Assembly (NCBI GenBank): GCA_016207475.1
Contig: JACQPM010000116.1
Coordinates: 1-8,278 of the forward strand
DNA length: 8,278 nt
Origin: Methanobacteriota archaeon
GTDB lineage: Archaea; Hydrothermarchaeota; Hydrothermarchaeia; Hydrothermarchaeales; JACQPM01
Direction: 5' to 3'
A model generated the notes under the pieces. It ran no database searches. It had not been told where the DNA came from and saw nothing but the letters and a program-made list of their open reading frames with translations. Below, piece after piece: positions 5,549 through 8,278 of this stretch. The number at the start of each line of letters is the position of its first letter. Position 1 is the stretch's first letter. The position numbers and the translations under genes were made by a program.

Positions 5549-6900
5549 CACGCCCCTCCCACGGTGGCCACCGTCCTGATGTGGGGCCCTCCGTCGCCCA
5601 CCGGGACCTGCTGGGCGGCCTTCCCGCAGAAGCCTATGTGGGTCCCGAAGTCTTTCCCCACGGCGTCTATCTCCTCCAGTATTCGGAGGGTCTCCCCCGA
5701 GAGGGCCACGTCCTTCACGCTCTGGGTGATCCGCCCCTTCTCGATGAGGAAGCCCTCCTCGGCGCTGAACTGGAAGACCCCCCGCCCAGGGTCCACCTCG
5801 CCGCCCCGGGAGCCTATAAGGTATACGCCGTCCTTTATGTCCTCCACCAGCTCCTCGAGGCTGTGGTCCCTCGGCTCCAGGTAGGTGTTGCTCATCCTGA
5901 CGATGGGCTGGTAGTTGCAGCCCTGGGCCCTGGCGTTCCCGGTCCTCTCCTGCCCCAGGACGGAGGCTGTCTCCCGGGAGTGGAGGTAGGTCCTGAGGAC
6001 GCCCCTATCTATGACGGCCTTCTTCATCCCCCGGGTGCCCTCGGAGTCGTAGAAGTAGAAGCCGAAGGAGGCCGGGAGGGTGGCGTCGTCGTATATCGTG
6101 ACCTCCTCGGAGGCTATCTTCCTCCCCAGCCTCCCCGTGAGGATCGACTCCCCCTGGATGACGTGATCAGCCTCCACCGCATGCCCCAGGGCCTCGTGGA
6201 TGAAGACCCCGGTCAGGTTCGGGTCCAGGACCACCCGGAAGGCGCCGCTGGGCGGGCTTTTTGCCTCGAGGAGGCGCAGGGCCCTCTCCGTCGCCCCCCG
6301 GGCGCCGTCCTCTACCCTCTGGAGGAGCTCCAGTCCGCCGGTGCCCCCCATCCTCTCGGAGCCCATCTGCAGCTTGCCGTCCCCCTTGGCAAAGACGGTG
6401 GCGTAGAGGGCCACGCGGGGGTACGCGCTCTCGATCCTGGAGCCCTCGGAGCTCATGTACCGGTACTCGGTCGCCGAGTCGAGGTAGACGATGGAGGTGC
6501 TCGCCACCCCCTTATGCTTCCTGGCCTCCTCCTCGCCCCTGTAGAGGAGCTCCTTCTTCTCGGCCACCTCCACCCCCTGGGGGTCGATCCCGGCCCGGAT
6601 CATGACCTTGTCCTCCACGGGCTCTTCGTCCCGGAATGGGATCCTCGTCCCATGCCTGGCCGCCCTGGCCGCTCTCTCAGCCATGGGGAGGGCGTCCTCG
6701 AGGCTGTTGGAGGAGGCGAAGCCCCAGGTATTACCCAGCACCCTCGCCCCGACCCCGAAGGACTCCCCCAGGGATACATCCTTGACTATTCCGTCCTTCA
6801 GGACGATGTTGGTGGTATGGGAATACTGGACGGTTATATCAACGAAGCGCGCCTGGACCTTCTCGAAGATGGCCTCTAAAGGGTCCAGGTCGATCTCTAT
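5548..6900 (-). CDS. tldD: TldD-family metalloprotease catalytic subunit, start codon non-standard
   Basis: This is the catalytic half of the TldD/E peptidase, which degrades or trims unfolded or modified peptides inside its closed heterodimer. The zinc site is visible: HEALGH (HExxxH) in the FIHEALGHAVEADHV block at about residues 235-240, and a C-terminal cysteine in FCGK at about 425. Other TldD blocks are SLGESFGVGARV, NTWGFASS, SEEVTIYDDATLP, SEGTRGMKKAVI and RTGNARAQ. The homologous frame extends 53 codons upstream of the first usable GTG (6741), through DITVQYSHTTNIVLKDGIVKDVSLG, but no ATG, GTG or TTG exists there before the frame closes at a TAA at 7000-7002. GGAGGG at 6907-6912 sits six bases before an ATA (6900), taken here as the start. 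ATT 6906 and CTG 6888 are alternatives. The resulting 450 aa fits the family. The gene lies about 22 bases after the lon stop. Confidence 0.88.
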   Translation of the reverse strand: MEIDLDPLEAIFEKVQARFVDITVQYSHTTNIVLKDGIVKDVSLGESFGVGARVLGNTWGFASSNSLEDALPMAERAARAARHGTRIPFRDEEPVEDKVMIRAGIDPQGVEVAEKKELLYRGEEEARKHKGVASTSIVYLDSATEYRYMSSEGSRIESAYPRVALYATVFAKGDGKLQMGSERMGGTGGLELLQRVEDGARGATERALRLLEAKSPPSGAFRVVLDPNLTGVFIHEALGHAVEADHVIQGESILTGRLGRKIASEEVTIYDDATLPASFGFYFYDSEGTRGMKKAVIDRGVLRTYLHSRETASVLGQERTGNARAQGCNYQPIVRMSNTYLEPRDHSLEELVEDIKDGVYLIGSRGGEVDPGRGVFQFSAEEGFLIEKGRITQSVKDVALSGETLRILEEIDAVGKDFGTHIGFCGKAAQQVPVGDGGPHIRTVATVGGA

Positions 6901-6922
6901 GTCAATCCCTCCAGTCGTGCTG

Positions 6923-8278
6923 CTAAAGTCCTGCCTTGGTACCGGTGCCCTTCGGGAGAGGCTTCTCGATCCCTGCCGCAGGGAGGGGGAGGAGGTCCTT
7001 TATCTTCTCCAAGAGGCCTTCGCCCCCCTCCAGGACGAGGGCCTCCTCCAGGGCCTGGGAGAGGTTCTTGACAGGGACGATCTTTATCAGCCCTGCGGAC
7101 TTCCTGTCGATCATGACGTCCTTCATATTCCCTGCAGGGATGATGACCTTCTTTATGCCCGCCGCTATCGCGGCCTCCACCTTGGCTGTCACACCTCCCA
7201 CCGGGAGGACGTCCCCCCTGACGGACAGGGAACCGGTCATGGCGACGCTCTGGTCGATGGGGATGTTCTCCAGCGCGGAGACTACCGCGGTGGCAACGGA
7301 GATGGATGCGCTGTCCCCCTCAACCCCCTCATAGGTCTGGAGGAACTGGATATGGACGTCGAAGTTGGATATATCCCGCCCCGTGTGCTTCTTGATGAGG
7401 GCCGAGACGTTCTGTATGGCCTCCTTGGCGATGATCCTCAGCTTCCCGGTGGCTATGATCTTCCCCTCCTCCCTCGACTGGGCAGGGGCGACCTCGGCCA
7501 CTATCGGGAGGATGACGCCGCTGTCCCCTCCGATGACCGCCAGCCCGTTGACCCTCCCTATCGCCTCCCCCTCCACGGTGTAGACGTTGTAATCCTTCTT
7601 CTGGCTTATGTAGCGGTCGGCGATCTGCTGTTCCAGGGACCTGGCCAGCGACCTGGCCTTCTGGATGTGCTTGGCCTCCACGTAGGGCGCGTCCTCGGAC
7701 CTGGCCACATCCCCGGCGGCCCTGACGAGCCCCCCAAGGCCCCGGAGCTTGAGGGTGAGCTTCCCGCTCCGACCTGACCTCTTCCGGGCCTCCTCGATGA
7801 TCTCCATGACGGCCTCCCTCTTGAAGTGGGGGATCTTCTTGTCCTTAAGGACTTCCTGGGCGACGAACTGGACGAGCTTCTCCCTGTTCTCAGGCGTATC
7901 GTCCATGACATCCTTCATATAGATCTCGTAGCCGTAGCCCCTGATCCTGGACCTGAGGGCGGGGTGCATCCTCCCCATGGCCTCTACGTTCCCGGCGGCC
8001 ACGAGGACGAAGTCGCAGGGCACGGGCTCAGTCCTGACCATCGCCCCCGAGGAGCGCTCGCTCTGCCCTGTGATCGGGAACTTCTTGTCCTGGAGGGCGG
8101 TGAGGAGGGACTGCTGGGACTCGATCCCAAGGGTCGAGATCTCGTCTATGAAGAGGACCCCTTTATTGGCCCTATGGGTGGCACCAGCCTCTATGAGTTC
8201 GTGGGAGGGCGTCTCCAGACCCCCCGACTGGAAGGGGTCGTGCCTGACGTCCCCGAGCAGGGCGCCGGCGTGGGAGCC
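6923..8278 (-). CDS. lon: Archaeal LonB-type ATP-dependent protease, C-terminal 451 residues (5' end outside window)
   Basis: The frame is open to the right edge; the N-terminus, Walker A and membrane segments are outside. Visible residues begin with GSHAGALLGDVRHDPFQSGGLETP, a stretch that precedes Walker B in archaeal Lon. Walker B is VLFIDE at about 41-46 of the fragment, followed by the STLGIESQQSLLTALQDKKFPITGQSERSSGAM block, sensor 1 (VLVAAGN, about 91-97) and the arginine-rich HPALRSRIRGYG loop. A helical sensor-2 region with LRGLGGLVRAAGDVAR follows. The peptidase domain has the Ser-Lys dyad: Ser in EGDSASIS (about 323) and Lys in GGVTAKVEAAIAAG (about 366). LonB is the membrane-bound AAA+ protease that clears damaged and regulatory proteins in archaea. 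The C-terminal tail after the peptidase is short and Pro/Lys-rich. It is first in an apparent lon-tldD-tldE operon. An ATG at 8041 is internal, not the start. Confidence 0.96.
   Translation of the reverse strand, partial: GSHAGALLGDVRHDPFQSGGLETPSHELIEAGATHRANKGVLFIDEISTLGIESQQSLLTALQDKKFPITGQSERSSGAMVRTEPVPCDFVLVAAGNVEAMGRMHPALRSRIRGYGYEIYMKDVMDDTPENREKLVQFVAQEVLKDKKIPHFKREAVMEIIEEARKRSGRSGKLTLKLRGLGGLVRAAGDVARSEDAPYVEAKHIQKARSLARSLEQQIADRYISQKKDYNVYTVEGEAIGRVNGLAVIGGDSGVILPIVAEVAPAQSREEGKIIATGKLRIIAKEAIQNVSALIKKHTGRDISNFDVHIQFLQTYEGVEGDSASISVATAVVSALENIPIDQSVAMTGSLSVRGDVLPVGGVTAKVEAAIAAGIKKVIIPAGNMKDVMIDRKSAGLIKIVPVKNLSQALEEALVLEGGEGLLEKIKDLLPLPAAGIEKPLPKGTGTKAGL

Noticed and set aside
5549..5551. 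GTG at 5551 as start of tldE.
   Set aside because: It is only one base from the ribosome-binding site. ATG 5548 has proper spacing and the usual TGATG overlap.
2040..7777. Very long plus-strand open frames (about 2040-4214, 4211-5884, 5581-6879 and 6602-7777) opposite the minus-strand genes.
   Set aside because: Their translations are low-complexity, rich in L, G, P, E and D, with no recognisable motifs, and mirror the codon pattern of strongly supported genes on the other strand. They are antisense shadows of GC-rich coding DNA.
8039..8041. ATG at 8041 as the start of lon.
   Set aside because: The same frame continues upstream to the window edge through Walker B and other conserved Lon motifs.
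1..8278. CRISPR arrays, insertion sequences, tRNA or rRNA genes, and attachment sites.
   Set aside because: No spaced direct repeats, transposase-like frames, cloverleaf or rRNA-like stretches were seen. The window is almost entirely protein-coding.

Overview
The window looks archaeal and GC-rich, and is densely packed. The archaeal signs are a LonB-type protease, an F420H2:NADP oxidoreductase, TATA-box promoters lying about 26-40 bases before start codons, and GGTG/GGAGG ribosome-binding sites. The lineage cannot be fixed from this sequence; a respiring euryarchaeal or Thermoplasmatota-like group is only a guess. All coding is on the minus strand except one plus-strand gene. There is no gene-free stretch over 100 bases.

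Layout. (1) 1-93, minus: the first 31 or fewer codons of a gene running off the left edge. (2) 94-164: a divergent promoter region with an AT-rich TATA element. (3) 165-809, plus: npdG, F420H2:NADP oxidoreductase. (4) 810-4196, minus: a five-gene operon, transcribed from 4196 down to 810. It encodes a secreted, membrane-anchored Reeler/choice-of-anchor-V-like protein, a membrane-tethered ferredoxin, a Tat-exported Rieske protein, a cytochrome b6-like protein, and a subunit IV-like cytochrome b C-terminal protein. The operon has its own TATA box, overlapped by a perfect 8-bp inverted repeat. (5) 4292-8278, minus: lon (5' end cut off by the window edge) - tldD - tldE, tightly spaced and probably co-transcribed.

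The centre of interest is the five-gene operon. It encodes a quinol-oxidising Rieske/cytochrome b complex with split cytochrome b, as in b6f complexes, but with no cytochrome c1, cytochrome f or other canonical CxxCH protein. The usual electron-exit subunit is replaced by two unusual membrane proteins. One is a ferredoxin domain predicted to sit on the cytoplasmic side. The other is an extracytoplasmic domain carrying an odd C-x6-C-H motif. Qo motif PDWY and a Rieske second box lacking the usual serine (CPCHAG) both point to a low-potential quinone such as menaquinone. The b6-type cysteine that binds haem c_n is replaced by alanine.

TldD and TldE form a heterodimeric metalloprotease that sits with Lon in a proteolysis operon. 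tldD has no ATG, GTG or TTG at the start of its conserved region, so a non-standard start or a sequence error is likely. npdG converges on the cytochrome operon with directly abutting stop codons. It links F420 and NADP pools and may share a redox context with the quinol complex, but that link is only positional.
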